Shown here piece by piece: positions 23,955 to 31,745 of a stretch of 31,745 nucleotides of DNA; position 1 is the stretch's first letter; every line of letters starts with the position of its first letter. The stretch spans positions 1 through 31,745 of the forward strand of contig JBARXY010000047.1 of NCBI GenBank assembly GCA_049647585.1, given 5' to 3'. The notes under the pieces are model-generated. The model made no database searches. It saw nothing but the letters and a program-made list of their open reading frames with translations, and had not been told where the DNA came from. Made by a program: the position numbers and the translations under genes. The DNA comes from JAGQSZ01 sp049647585 (lineage in GTDB: Bacteria > Actinomycetota > Acidimicrobiia > Acidimicrobiales > Microtrichaceae).

Positions 23955-24866
23955 TCAGTCGACAAGGAAGGTGACGGGTGTGACGGTGTCCTGGCTGCGG
24001 TCGGTCGATCCGTGGGCCTTCATGGTTGCAATGGCGCACGAGGCTGTGGAGCAGTCGACCGGTGAGGATCCGACGTAACTCGCAACCGGCTTGAGAGTGG
24101 TAGTGAAGGTGCCGTTCGCTCCGATTGCCGAACCCGTCAGGTACTTGGCGTCGCCGAACGCGCTGGCGTCGAGCCACCAAGGTGTGGAGGTGTCAACCGG
24201 ACCGAACACCACGTAGATTCCGGGAGCGGTAGCTGCGAATCCGGCGCCGGTGACCGTCACATTCTGCCCTGCGGGGTCGAGGCCGGTGGTCTTGGAAACT
24301 GCGACCATCGGAGCAGTAGGGGCTTGGAAGATCACTGGCGTCTTGGTGAAGGTCCACGGAGCGTACGAGCCGGTGTGCGCCGAGAAGACATAGATAGAGC
24401 AGCTATCCACGTAGCAGTTCACGCTGCTGTTCGAAGCGCTGAACAATGCCGAGACCGGGATCGTGGCCGAGAAGGTGCCGTCGGTGTTGATCTTTGCTCC
24501 GCCTGATGTTTCCGGCGAGGGACCAGTCGGTCGAACGAACTTTGCCGAGGTGTAGACCTCGGGAACAGTTGTGCTGGCGCCGCGCCCGAGGGCGACGTAG
24601 ACGCCGACCGTGCCGTTCGACCCCTCGACGATCGCCGGATCGAAGCCTTGGCCGGTCACCGTGACCGTTGAACCCGTGGCGGCCAGGCCTGTCGTGTTCG
24701 AGACAGCGATTGACGGGGTCGGGTCAGGGGTCGGGTCGGTGGGTGCGGGTTCTGGCGGCGGTACGCAAGCGGTCATGAGAAGGCCTGCCGCCATTACCGC
24801 GGCTGCAGCGAGCCTTCCTCGGCGGCGACCATCGTTCTCAACAGTGGAATTTCGGGACCTGTGCAT
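23955..24866 (-). CDS. Lipoprotein with two neocarzinostatin-like domains, predicted iron-regulated
   Basis: A 303-aa exported protein: basic N-terminus, hydrophobic stretch and lipobox LMTAC (Cys34), then a Pro/Thr-rich linker. Two repeats of an immunoglobulin-like domain follow (about 50-170 and 185-303), each with (V/S)xxTTGLxxxGxxVTVTGxGF, a GxYVxxG strand, a GTFxxT strand and a close cysteine pair (VNCYVDSC; VDCSTASC) before a terminal strand (TPVxFxxx). This matches the neocarzinostatin/macromomycin pattern, which in actinobacteria also occurs as accessory domains beside HtaA haem-binding proteins. ATG 24866 has TAGGAG just upstream. The palindrome at 24900-24913 suggests DtxR/IdeR control. 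A haem or iron role is inferred; the classical chromophore-binding function is not implied. Confidence 0.75.
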   Translation of the reverse strand: MHRSRNSTVENDGRRRGRLAAAAVMAAGLLMTACVPPPEPAPTDPTPDPTPSIAVSNTTGLAATGSTVTVTGQGFDPAIVEGSNGTVGVYVALGRGASTTVPEVYTSAKFVRPTGPSPETSGGAKINTDGTFSATIPVSALFSASNSSVNCYVDSCSIYVFSAHTGSYAPWTFTKTPVIFQAPTAPMVAVSKTTGLDPAGQNVTVTGAGFAATAPGIYVVFGPVDTSTPWWLDASAFGDAKYLTGSAIGANGTFTTTLKPVASYVGSSPVDCSTASCAIATMKAHGSTDRSQDTVTPVTFLVD

Positions 24867-24899
24867 CTGACTCCTAGGTGGCTCTCTTGATTAAGACTG

Positions 24900-24913
24900 T
24901 TAGGTATACCTAA
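24900..24913 (-). promoter_or_regulatory. DtxR/IdeR-type iron box
   Basis: TTAGGTATACCTAA, a perfect 14-bp palindrome, equals the TTAGG-N4-CCTAA core found in the 19-bp DtxR/IdeR consensus (TTAGGTTAGSCTAACCTAA). It lies 34 bp upstream of the lipoprotein ATG, a promoter-overlapping position that suits repression under iron or manganese sufficiency. Only one core unit is present, so binding may be weaker than at a full box. Confidence 0.65.
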
Positions 24914-25047
24914 TAGAACGTGACGGATGCAACACCAAGTTGAATCAAGGCGCGACGACGCCGCTAGAGCGCGACATGTCAGTTGGGCCGTCTTGGACCT
25001 GGCGCGATCAGAACGGTCCGGGACGGGACCGACCGGAACCGTGGATG

Positions 25048-25989
25048 TCAGTGCTGTGGGGCCTCGAGCCCGTAGTGCGCGACACCGTTCTCATCGATGT
25101 CGTAGATGTCGATACCGTGGGTCACGTTCGGTGCGTCGGCCCCCAGCGCAACAGCGATCTTGTTCGCCGCGTTCCGCATTATGTCGAGCACCAACTCGAC
25201 CGCTTGGGCTGGCTCAAACTGTTGCCTGAGCCGGGCCGTGAGCTCCGCCGGAAGACTTGTCGGGTGCCAGATGAAGGCGTCAACGAGTGCCGTTGCGGTC
25301 CGGGCCCGGTCAGATAGTCCTGGCTGTCCATCGGTGTCGATCGAGTCGAACAGTTCCTCGTCCGCACCCGCCGCCAAAGCTGATTGACTGCGCAATGACT
25401 TGCAGAGACGACAATCGTGTTCCCTGGCGCCCCGGAGTCGAACGACTTCGCTAAGTACCGGGTCGAGTCCGTTGAGGTTGTGAACCACCCGGATGAAGTC
25501 ATCGACCGTCGTCCACAATTCTGAATCGCCCACCTCGACCGGATCGGCAGCTTTCCAGTCGCTGGGGTTGAAGATGTGGTCAAGGACCGAGCGCACCCGA
25601 GGCACCATGTCCGCGGTCCAGATTGTCTGAATCGTCCCGAAGGTCGAGTCGCCGGAATCGGAGAGGAACTCACTCCGTAGAGCGTCATCGATGATCGAGA
25701 CGTCCAGGGCGAACTGTTCGGCAAAGCGGACCGACGCCTCGGACGCTCCCGGCAGAGTCTCTGTCTCTGTCGCTGTCTCTGTCGCTGTCGTCACGGCGAG
25801 CGGACTGCAGCCAAGTGGCACCAGACCCATGCATGACGCGACGGCCTGACGGATAGAAGCGGACGGTCCGGGGGGAAGTGCAACTGAGCGGCTGAGAGTC
25901 TCGAACAGGCCAGCAGCCTCGGGAGCCAATTGATGGAGAGCCGCGTCACCACTGCGTTCCAACCAGTGCTCCCACGCTGATTCATCCAT
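25048..25989 (-). CDS. AhpD/carboxymuconolactone decarboxylase-like protein
   Basis: A 313-aa soluble protein. Its C-terminal half carries the CMD/AhpD-like helices: LSEVVRLRGAREHDCRLCKSLRSQSALAAGADEELFDSI, where EHDCRLC gives the CxxC redox pair, then SDRARTATALVDAFIWHP and QAVELVLDIMRNAANKIAVALG. AhpD-like proteins reduce peroxide or act as decarboxylases. The N-terminal ~150 residues are not recognised and contain a Thr/Glu repeat. ATG 25989 (MDESAWEHW) is preferred, with TAAGGT and GG 7-13 nt upstream; readings from further up overlap the end of the LIV fusion. It is the next gene after the transporter operon on the same strand, 35 bp away, so it may be co-transcribed. Rv0771, near the mycobacterial CYP51 genes, is also a CMD protein. 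Confidence 0.78.
   Translation of the reverse strand: MDESAWEHWLERSGDAALHQLAPEAAGLFETLSRSVALPPGPSASIRQAVASCMGLVPLGCSPLAVTTATETATETETLPGASEASVRFAEQFALDVSIIDDALRSEFLSDSGDSTFGTIQTIWTADMVPRVRSVLDHIFNPSDWKAADPVEVGDSELWTTVDDFIRVVHNLNGLDPVLSEVVRLRGAREHDCRLCKSLRSQSALAAGADEELFDSIDTDGQPGLSDRARTATALVDAFIWHPTSLPAELTARLRQQFEPAQAVELVLDIMRNAANKIAVALGADAPNVTHGIDIYDIDENGVAHYGLEAPQH
25757..25792 (-). repeat. Hexanucleotide coding repeat in the AhpD-like gene
   Basis: Six 6-bp units, GTCTCT or GTCGCT with a final GTCGTC, run head to tail on plus. On minus they encode alternating Thr, Ala and Glu (TTATETATETET), in the unconserved N-terminal part. Copy-number change would stay in frame. Confidence 0.85.
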
Positions 25990-26024
25990 GAGTCGAACCT
26001 TACCGAGACCGCATGACGCTCGTC

Positions 26025-28970
26025 TCAAACGCCCAAGTAGGTGGCACCAATATGGTCGAGATCCGCCTCGTCGGCCGGGCCTGCCCATACGACCCGACCC
26101 AGGTCCATCAGAACGACTCGGTCGGCCAACGCAAGTGCCCCGCCGGCCTGTTCCTCGACCAGGATCAAGGTCGTTCCACGCTCGTGAAGCTCGGCGAGCG
26201 CTTCAAAGACAGCGATGCTGGCCATGGGAGAAAGTCCCAACGACGGCTCGTCCGCAATGAAGAGCGCCGGTGGATCGGCCAGAGCGACGGCCATCGCCAA
26301 CTGCTGCTGTTCGCCCCCCGAGAGCAGCCCAGCGAGCTGCGCGTGGCGTTCCGCCAGGATCGGGAACCGCGACTTGGCGGATTGCCGAGCCTCGTCTGTC
26401 CTGAGCCGGACGGCCAGGTTGTCGTCAACCGAGAGTCCGGGAAAGATCCCCCGGGCTTCTGGCGCAAGAACGATTCCTTTGCGGGCCCGCTCATGTACAG
26501 CCATGTCGGTGATGTCGACGCCGTCCCAAAGGATCTGCCCCCTGGACGGCGAGACCAGGCCGGCAATGGTCGAACTGAGCGTCGACTTCCCGGCGCCGTT
26601 GGCGCCGAGAATCGCAAGGGCCGAGCCGCGTGTTACAGCCAGGTCGATGCCGTGGAGGACCTGCACCTCGCCATAGCCGGCGTCGACCCCCACAAGTTCG
26701 AGTACCGGGTTCATCCCGGCAGCGTCCATGCCGACTTGCCGGGACGCAGTGCCCACCCGCTCCGGGACCATGTCACCGTCAGCGACCAGGTCGTCATCGG
26801 CTCTCGTGGCCACAGGTGCCACGGTGGGCCCGGCTTCCGTGGCAACCGTCGGTTCGCCTGTTGGAACTGTCGGTTCGCTTGTTGCGACGCTGCGGTCGAC
26901 TGTTGCGACGCTGCGCTCGGCCGTTGATGAACCCGAGCGCTTGAGTCGTCGGGCCCTCATCGCCTTGGAGGTTTCGGCGAGCACCCCGTCAGGTTCACGC
27001 GCGAGGCTGACCGCTCCCAGGCCGAACAGCAGCGCTGCCAGGTCGGGACTCCCAACTATGTGCCTGGCCGACTCGGGGAGCCATCCCCACGGTGCTCCAG
27101 ACCATTCGGCCCCGATGCCGGACAACACCACAGGCAGAGATGCATAGACGATGCCCGCGACGACCGCCCCACCCGGTCTGCGAATTCCGAACGTCACCGC
27201 CACGGCCAGCCAGACGAGCCCAAGCAGCGGTGGTGCGCTCATGTTGGTCATGGGGCTGTTGACCAGTGCGAACCACGCCCCCGCGAAACCGGCCAGGCCG
27301 GCGGAAACGGCGAACAGCACAAGCTTTGTCCGCATGGGATCGACCCCGGCGGTCGACGCTCCGACCGGTGATGAGCGCAACGCCAACAGGGCCCGACCGG
27401 TTGCAGATCGGGTCAAGTTGCCGACGATGCCGACCACCGCAACCACGATGACGAAGAGCGTCACGAACAGCACCCGGTCGTCGCCCAGGTCGAGAGGCCC
27501 GAGCGCCGGCCGACGCACCGACCAACCCCTTGAACCGTTGCGAACCCCTTCCAACTGGAAGACGAGTCGGTCACCGATGAATGCGAGAGCAAGGGTTGCC
27601 AACGCAAGGGTCACCCCACCGAGGCGCAACGACGGAAGTGCCACCAGCACCCCGACGGCCGCCGCAATCACGACCGAGAGGATCAATGCCACCCAGAAGG
27701 CCAGTCGACCGTTGTCCATGAGGATCGGCACCGTTGATGGCCATTGGTGGTTCACGAGCCATCCCGCTGTGAAACCGCCGACCGTTACGAACGTCGCCTG
27801 GGCGAGGTTGATCATCCCGCCGATACCCGTCACGACCACGAATGAGAGAAATACCAGCGCCAGGACCAGACCCCGGTTGAGTATCCCGGTCCAGTAGTCG
27901 TTGGCGACGAAGAGCCCGTACAGAACGAACAGCGCTCCGGCGACGACCCAGGGCAGCCTCCTTCGCCACGTTGGCAGATCCGCCAAGGGGTCCTCGGCCG
28001 GTACTTCCTCGATGATCGACCCGGCGGCGCGACCTCCACGGCCCCGGACGAAGAACAACAATACGAACAGCAACAGGAACGGCACCGATGACCGGAAACC
28101 GGAGATCGTCGTGAGGAAGTCGGGTGCGTATCCGTAGACGATGTTCTGGATCACCCCGAGCGCCAGGCCTGCTGCGAAGGCCCATGGAAGAGACCTGAGG
28201 CGGGCCGCAACGGCGGCGGTGAACGAGGTGAACACGATCATGTCGAAGGTGATCGGCGCCAGATCGAAGAGGGGAGCGATGAGGACTCCGGCACATCCGG
28301 CGAGCATCGTGCTGAGCGCCCAGACGATGCGCGAGGAGCGGTCCGTGTCGATGCCGCGCAACTGTGCGAGCACTGGCTTGTCCACTCCGGCACGGGTTTC
28401 GAGTCCCAAACGGGTGTGTCGCATCAGATACCACAGCCCCAGAGCGGCGACAGCTGCTGCTAGCAGCACGGCTACCTGGTCGCTGTTGATGCTGATTCCG
28501 CTGGAGATGCTCCAGGTGGTCGGAGGAGTCGGCCCGATTCCGGGTGGGCTGAGGCCGGCGTCGCCTGCGACGCTCGGCATTTCAGACCCGAAGACGGTAT
28601 TGATCGTGTCGATCAGCCAGAGGGCGCCCGCCGGCAGGGCGATCAGCACGCCGACGGTGCCGACGAGTCTGGCGGTATCGGGTGCCTTGGCGAGGCGTCG
28701 GAACAGGGCGACGTCGAGCAGCACCCCGATTAGGGGCGCGACGATCAGAATCGAGATGATTGCGGCAGGCACTATCCCAAGGCCCAGGCCGCCCGCCTCG
28801 GTCGGCTGGTGAAGTTGGAAGTAGGTGAGGGCGGTGACGAAGGCCACCGCCCCCTGTCCTACGTTGAAAATCCCGGATGCCTGATAGGTCAGCACCAGCC
28901 CGGACGCCATGATGGCGTACAGGCCGCCGGATACTGCTCCGGCGATTACGAGGCTCCAGAACTGGACCAT
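26025..28970 (-). CDS. Fused LivH-LivM-LivF branched-chain amino acid-type ABC importer
   Basis: A 981-aa polypeptide combining three normally separate importer subunits. Residues 1 to about 305 are a LivH-type permease (SGGLYAIMASGLVLTYQASGIFNVGQGAVAF). About 335-650 is a LivM-type permease (YWTGILNRGLVLALVFLSFVVVTGIGGMINLAQATF). A Thr/Val-rich linker with four heptapeptide repeats follows (684-711). Residues 753-981 are a complete LivF ATPase: Walker A GANGAGKST (789-797), LSGGEQQQ (883-), Walker B ALFIADEPSLG (902-), LILVEEQ. No stop or frameshift interrupts it, and an internal ATG at 26714 lacks a ribosome site. It starts 6 bp after the binding protein gene, and LivG is upstream. Substrate: branched-chain or related amino acids, or another HAAT ligand such as amides or short acids. 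Confidence 0.93.
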   Translation of the reverse strand: MVQFWSLVIAGAVSGGLYAIMASGLVLTYQASGIFNVGQGAVAFVTALTYFQLHQPTEAGGLGLGIVPAAIISILIVAPLIGVLLDVALFRRLAKAPDTARLVGTVGVLIALPAGALWLIDTINTVFGSEMPSVAGDAGLSPPGIGPTPPTTWSISSGISINSDQVAVLLAAAVAALGLWYLMRHTRLGLETRAGVDKPVLAQLRGIDTDRSSRIVWALSTMLAGCAGVLIAPLFDLAPITFDMIVFTSFTAAVAARLRSLPWAFAAGLALGVIQNIVYGYAPDFLTTISGFRSSVPFLLLFVLLFFVRGRGGRAAGSIIEEVPAEDPLADLPTWRRRLPWVVAGALFVLYGLFVANDYWTGILNRGLVLALVFLSFVVVTGIGGMINLAQATFVTVGGFTAGWLVNHQWPSTVPILMDNGRLAFWVALILSVVIAAAVGVLVALPSLRLGGVTLALATLALAFIGDRLVFQLEGVRNGSRGWSVRRPALGPLDLGDDRVLFVTLFVIVVAVVGIVGNLTRSATGRALLALRSSPVGASTAGVDPMRTKLVLFAVSAGLAGFAGAWFALVNSPMTNMSAPPLLGLVWLAVAVTFGIRRPGGAVVAGIVYASLPVVLSGIGAEWSGAPWGWLPESARHIVGSPDLAALLFGLGAVSLAREPDGVLAETSKAMRARRLKRSGSSTAERSVATVDRSVATSEPTVPTGEPTVATEAGPTVAPVATRADDDLVADGDMVPERVGTASRQVGMDAAGMNPVLELVGVDAGYGEVQVLHGIDLAVTRGSALAILGANGAGKSTLSSTIAGLVSPSRGQILWDGVDITDMAVHERARKGIVLAPEARGIFPGLSVDDNLAVRLRTDEARQSAKSRFPILAERHAQLAGLLSGGEQQQLAMAVALADPPALFIADEPSLGLSPMASIAVFEALAELHERGTTLILVEEQAGGALALADRVVLMDLGRVVWAGPADEADLDHIGATYLGV
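26838..26921 (-). repeat. Four 21-bp coding repeats in the LivM-LivF linker
   Basis: Units 26838-26858, 26859-26879, 26880-26900 and 26901-26921 encode, in protein order, AERSVAT, VDRSVAT, SEPTVPT and GEPTVAT. The two at 26880 and 26901 share TGTTGCGACGCTGCG. The run sits in the flexible joint between the second permease and the ATPase. Confidence 0.88.
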
Positions 28971-28976
28971 CAGCTG

Positions 28977-30242
28977 TCAGTCAAGCTCGATGTTGTTGCC
29001 ACACACGAGACCTTGGATCGGGACGAACGCGCCGTCCTTGGTCTCGGTCAGCGTCCCACACGGAACCGGACGGTCATTGTTGTCGGGCCAGGTCGACTTA
29101 CCGACGACACCTTCGACTCCATAGGTGAATCCGTCGTTCATGGTCTTGAGGAACGACTCAACGGACAGGTCCTTGCCGGTCTCCTCGAGCCCCTTGATGA
29201 ACATGTCCGCAGCCCAGTATCCGGCCGAAAGGGCAAGGCTCATTTTCTGATCAGGCTTGATGGCGTGGACCGCTTCGAGCATCTCTGCGTTGGCTGCAAC
29301 CTCGGGGTCCATGACGAACTGGGTGTTGATCAGAATTCCGTCGTAGCCGGGGGCGCCGAGCAGCAGTGGGCTGAATGAGGGAGAGATGATCGTTCCCTTG
29401 TAGCCGGCGGACTGAAGAGCGTCGGCGAGCTTGGTGCCTATCAGGGTTGCCTGCAGGTAGATGACGTCGGGTGCGCCGCCATCATTGGAGCTCAGCAGTG
29501 CGGTCACGAAGGGGCTGACATCGCCGACCTGCTCCGGTGGAGCGGGAAGCGACGGCTCGGCAGAGACGACCTTGAAGCCCTTGTCCTCGACCGAAGCGGT
29601 CAGAAGCGCCAGCCCTCCCCGGCCCGAGTCGTTGTCCTCGGCGATCATCGCGATCGCCTTGTCGGTGTCCCCGTCGAAGTACTCCACCAATGAGGTACCC
29701 AGAGAGTTGGAAGCGACGCTGAGCGACGGGTTGGTCACACAGCCTGTGATCCCGAAAGCAACCTCGTTCTCACAGAACGCAGGGTTGATCCCGTAACCGA
29801 AGGTGGGGATGTTGTTCTCGATGATGTAGTCGATCGCTCCGAATGTGCCGGACAAAACCGGCAACAGTGCGAAGACCTCGTCCTGCTCGACGAGAGAGCG
29901 GACCAGGTCGACGTCCTTGGTTGCGTCGTTGTTGTTCTCCTTTGCGCCGACGAACTCGATCTGGCGGCCATGGACGCCACCTGCGTCGTTGGCCTTCTTG
30001 ATCCGAGCTTCTACACCGACTGAAGCGTCTCCGAAGTAGACGCCGTACTGAACCCCGCCGACCTTGATCGAGTCGTCGGTAATACCTCGCAGGGTCGTGG
30101 TCTCGGGTGCTTTGTCATCGGCCTCGGACTTTGCGGCCCCGTCGTCCTTGACCGACTCTGAACAGGATGCGAGCAGCAAAGCGCATGCGATCGCGGCAGG
30201 CCACCTCAATCTGGACCTCGACCTGATTTGTGAATCTGACAC
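28977..30242 (-). CDS. HAAT-family substrate-binding lipoprotein (LivK-like)
   Basis: A 421-aa type I periplasmic-binding-protein-like lipoprotein that captures ligand for the fused importer. The N-terminus has a basic start, hydrophobic ACALLLASC with the lipobox cysteine, then an acidic linker. The core matches Peripla_BP_6: GITDDSIKVGGVQYGVYFGDASVGVEARIKKANDAGGVHGRQIEFVGAKENNNDATKDVDLVRSLVEQDEVFALLPV. Two cysteines (FCENEVAFGITGC) may be disulphide-bonded outside the cell. Start is GTG 30242 with AAGGAG 8 nt upstream, the best ribosome site of this operon. Its stop is 6 bp from the LivHMF start. The ligand is not predictable; the ITDDSIKVG-type family includes binders of amino acids, urea and aromatic acids. 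Confidence 0.92.
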   Translation of the reverse strand: MSDSQIRSRSRLRWPAAIACALLLASCSESVKDDGAAKSEADDKAPETTTLRGITDDSIKVGGVQYGVYFGDASVGVEARIKKANDAGGVHGRQIEFVGAKENNNDATKDVDLVRSLVEQDEVFALLPVLSGTFGAIDYIIENNIPTFGYGINPAFCENEVAFGITGCVTNPSLSVASNSLGTSLVEYFDGDTDKAIAMIAEDNDSGRGGLALLTASVEDKGFKVVSAEPSLPAPPEQVGDVSPFVTALLSSNDGGAPDVIYLQATLIGTKLADALQSAGYKGTIISPSFSPLLLGAPGYDGILINTQFVMDPEVAANAEMLEAVHAIKPDQKMSLALSAGYWAADMFIKGLEETGKDLSVESFLKTMNDGFTYGVEGVVGKSTWPDNNDRPVPCGTLTETKDGAFVPIQGLVCGNNIELD

Positions 30243-30381
30243 TGTGGTCTCCTTGGATCTCTATGGCCCCATCGGGCCTGGTGGACTTCACTTGGAACTT
30301 CCGGCGATGGCGATTTGCCGAGGGCTGCGGGCCGCGACTTCGGTCGGGCCGCGATATCGGTCGGGCCGGCCACGGGCTTCC

Positions 30382-31170
30382 TTACGAGCTCACGCCCAGG
30401 TAGGCGTCCCTGACGAGTGGGTCGTTGCGAACATCTGTGGGTAGACCGTCGGCGATCACCTCCCCGAGGTGTAGGACAACGACTCTGTTGCACCGGTTCA
30501 TGACGAAGCCGACGTCGTGCTCGACTAGAAGGATCGCCGCCCCGGTCTCTTCGGCAACCGAGGTGATCAGTTCGCCGAATCGTTCGGCTTCGACATGGTC
30601 CAGACCAGATGCCGGTTCGTCCAGAAGCAACACGGTCGGCTGGTCCATCAGCGCCCGTGCCAACTCGACAAGGCGGGCGGTGCCGATCGGCAGTGATCCA
30701 GCGGACCGGTCCTTGAGCGACGACAGAGCGCACTTGTCGAGGATTGCCCGGGCACGTTCGCGGCGAGCAGTTTCGAGCTTCCGTCTGGTCGACAGTCCCG
30801 CGAGGTCGGCCAACACGCCACCACCGCCGCCACGCCACTCGGTTGCGACAAGCAGATTCTCCTCGACGGTCAGCCACCCGAATACCTGGACGCGCTGGAA
30901 CGTTCGGCGCATGCCGGCCCGGGCGCGTCGCTGCGGCGACCAGGTGGTGACGTTGTCGTCGTGCAGAAGGATCTGCCCGCTGTCGGGTGTTCGCACACCA
31001 CTGACCACGTCGAACAGGGTCGTCTTACCGGCGCCGTTTGCGCCGATGAGCCCACAGATCTGACCCTGGGGAATTGCCAGAGAAACATCGCTGATGGCGG
31101 TGATTCCTCCGAAGCGGACATTGATACCGGACAGGTGCAGGGCCATAGAGGAAGCATCGGCGGAGTTCAC
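30382..31170 (-). CDS. LivG-type ABC transporter ATPase
   Basis: A 262-aa ATPase of the branched-chain amino acid (HAAT) class. Walker A is GANGAGKT near residue 42, and the Q-loop region GMRRTFQRVQVFGWLTVEENLLVA is typical of LivG. The signature is degenerate, LPIGTARLVELARALMDQP in place of LSGGQ, as is common in LivG. Walker B is VLLLDEPASGLD and the H-loop LVEHDVGFVM, and it ends RNDPLVRDAYLG. It should pair with the LivF domain of the fusion to form an asymmetric ATPase dimer. GTG 31170 or ATG 31146 could be the start; neither has a strong ribosome site. First gene of the operon; a 139-bp gap follows before the binding protein, with two CGGTCGGGCC copies but no clear terminator. Confidence 0.92.
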   Translation of the reverse strand: MNSADASSMALHLSGINVRFGGITAISDVSLAIPQGQICGLIGANGAGKTTLFDVVSGVRTPDSGQILLHDDNVTTWSPQRRARAGMRRTFQRVQVFGWLTVEENLLVATEWRGGGGGVLADLAGLSTRRKLETARRERARAILDKCALSSLKDRSAGSLPIGTARLVELARALMDQPTVLLLDEPASGLDHVEAERFGELITSVAEETGAAILLVEHDVGFVMNRCNRVVVLHLGEVIADGLPTDVRNDPLVRDAYLGVSS

Positions 31171-31369
31171 CTATCGACCGGTCCTGGATTGTTGTTCGAC
31201 ATCACGGCTCGCGCCGTCTCACCGACGTTCATGTGCCTGGCCCCCCTGGCGAAGTCGAAGATTGGCCCGGAGGATAGCGAACGATCCGGGTACGCCGGGC
31301 CACTGCGGGTGATTCGCTTGGAAACCCGTGTCCACAACTTGCGGCCAGGCCTGCAAACTGAAATTCCGG

Positions 31370-31489
31370 TCAGAGTTCCAGCACCAGGCGTAGTCCCGAG
31401 TCGACGGAGGACAGCTGGGCCGCTGTGATCCGGCCCACACGCTTGATCATCTGTTCACGATCGAGTGTCACGAACTGACTCACGCGGTA
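31370..31489 (-). pseudogene. C-terminal remnant of a MazF/PemK-type toxin gene
   Basis: The minus frame encodes YRVSQFVTLDREQMIKRVGR then ITAAQLSSVDSGLRLVLEL before a stop. This is the typical end of MazF/PemK ribonucleases (S-Q-x-x-T-x-D, R-V-G-R, V-D-x-x-L-R-x-V-L-x-L). The N-terminal ~70 residues with the catalytic region are missing: upstream the frame runs into unrelated sequence, the tRNA terminator and the tRNA itself. No start codon or partner antitoxin is seen. The region 31171-31369, between this and LivG, contains nothing I can support. Remnant of a lost toxin-antitoxin pair, probably inserted near the tRNA. Confidence 0.7.
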
Positions 31490-31582
31490 TAACCAGAGCA
31501 AACGGCGCGGCCGACAGCTCCAAGTCAGGCTCTGGCGAATGTTCACAGGTGCTGCGATGAATGTCGCTGTGGCAAATAGAAA

Positions 31583-31610
31583 GAACCCCGGCCATTTCTG
31601 ACCGGGGTTC
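31583..31610 (-). terminator. Intrinsic terminator of tRNA-Ser
   Basis: GAACCCCGG (31583-31591) and CCGGGGTTC (31602-31610) form a perfect 9-bp stem with a 10-nt loop. On the minus strand it is followed by TTTCTATTT. It begins 13 bp after the tRNA 3' end. Confidence 0.88.
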
Positions 31611-31623
31611 GCTCTGACACATT

Positions 31624-31715
<92 letters not shown>

Positions 31716-31745
31716 AACGGCGGTCCACTGTACCGTCTGATCCGC

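Noticed and set aside
26025..26714. Separate livF gene starting at ATG 26714
   Set aside because: The frame is open through the linker, with no stop and no ribosome site before 26714, so the fusion reading is simpler.

Overview
The window is high-GC DNA with actinobacterial gene content. The divergent trpG/crgA pair, an actinobacterial CYP51 operon, DtxR/IdeR-type and TetR-type operators, and several genes with a TANNNT box exactly 6 nt before the start codon (leaderless mRNA) all point to Actinobacteria. A free-living, lipid-using lineage such as Acidimicrobiia is my guess; nothing here fixes the genus.

Layout. 1-1500: housekeeping edge with trpG (minus), crgA (plus) and a small membrane zinc-ribbon protein. 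1504-4906: a thiolase and a long-chain acyl-CoA ligase diverge around a 24-bp palindrome resembling a FadR/TetR fatty-acid operator. 4920-6972: a predicted lipoprotein, a DUF983 membrane protein and a PH-like membrane protein, all on minus. 7348-8730: a DEAD-box RNA helicase with a long leader. 8748-12559: MarR regulator, MFS exporter and ABC exporter, an efflux-type operon.

12589-22149 is the main feature: ten tightly packed genes on plus (TetR, CYP123-like P450, SDR, CYP51 sterol 14-alpha-demethylase-type P450, 3Fe-4S ferredoxin, NTF2/SnoaL-like protein, aldehyde dehydrogenase, SDR, 3-hydroxyisobutyrate-dehydrogenase-like enzyme, and a 455-aa protein I cannot assign). Most junctions are ATGA or TGATG overlaps. 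From memory, the content matches the Mycobacterium tuberculosis Rv0762c-Rv0770 region, but here everything is on one strand and an unknown gene is added. It reads as an oxidation pathway for a sterol-like or other hydrophobic substrate: P450 hydroxylation fed by the ferredoxin, then alcohol/aldehyde oxidation.

22124-25989 (minus): a Tat-exported phospholipase C/acid phosphatase-type lipoprotein, a lipoprotein with two neocarzinostatin-like domains behind an iron-box palindrome, and an AhpD/carboxymuconolactone-decarboxylase-like protein. 26025-31170 (minus): a branched-chain amino acid-type (HAAT) ABC importer in which both permeases and one ATPase are fused into a single 981-aa polypeptide (LivH-LivM-LivF), with a separate binding lipoprotein and LivG ATPase. 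31370-31745: a C-terminal remnant of a MazF/PemK-type toxin, an intrinsic terminator and tRNA-Ser(GCU).

Recurring oddities are short in-frame tandem repeats inside coding genes (trpG tail, TetR in two places, the LIV fusion linker, the AhpD-like protein). No CRISPR array, insertion sequence or prophage was seen.
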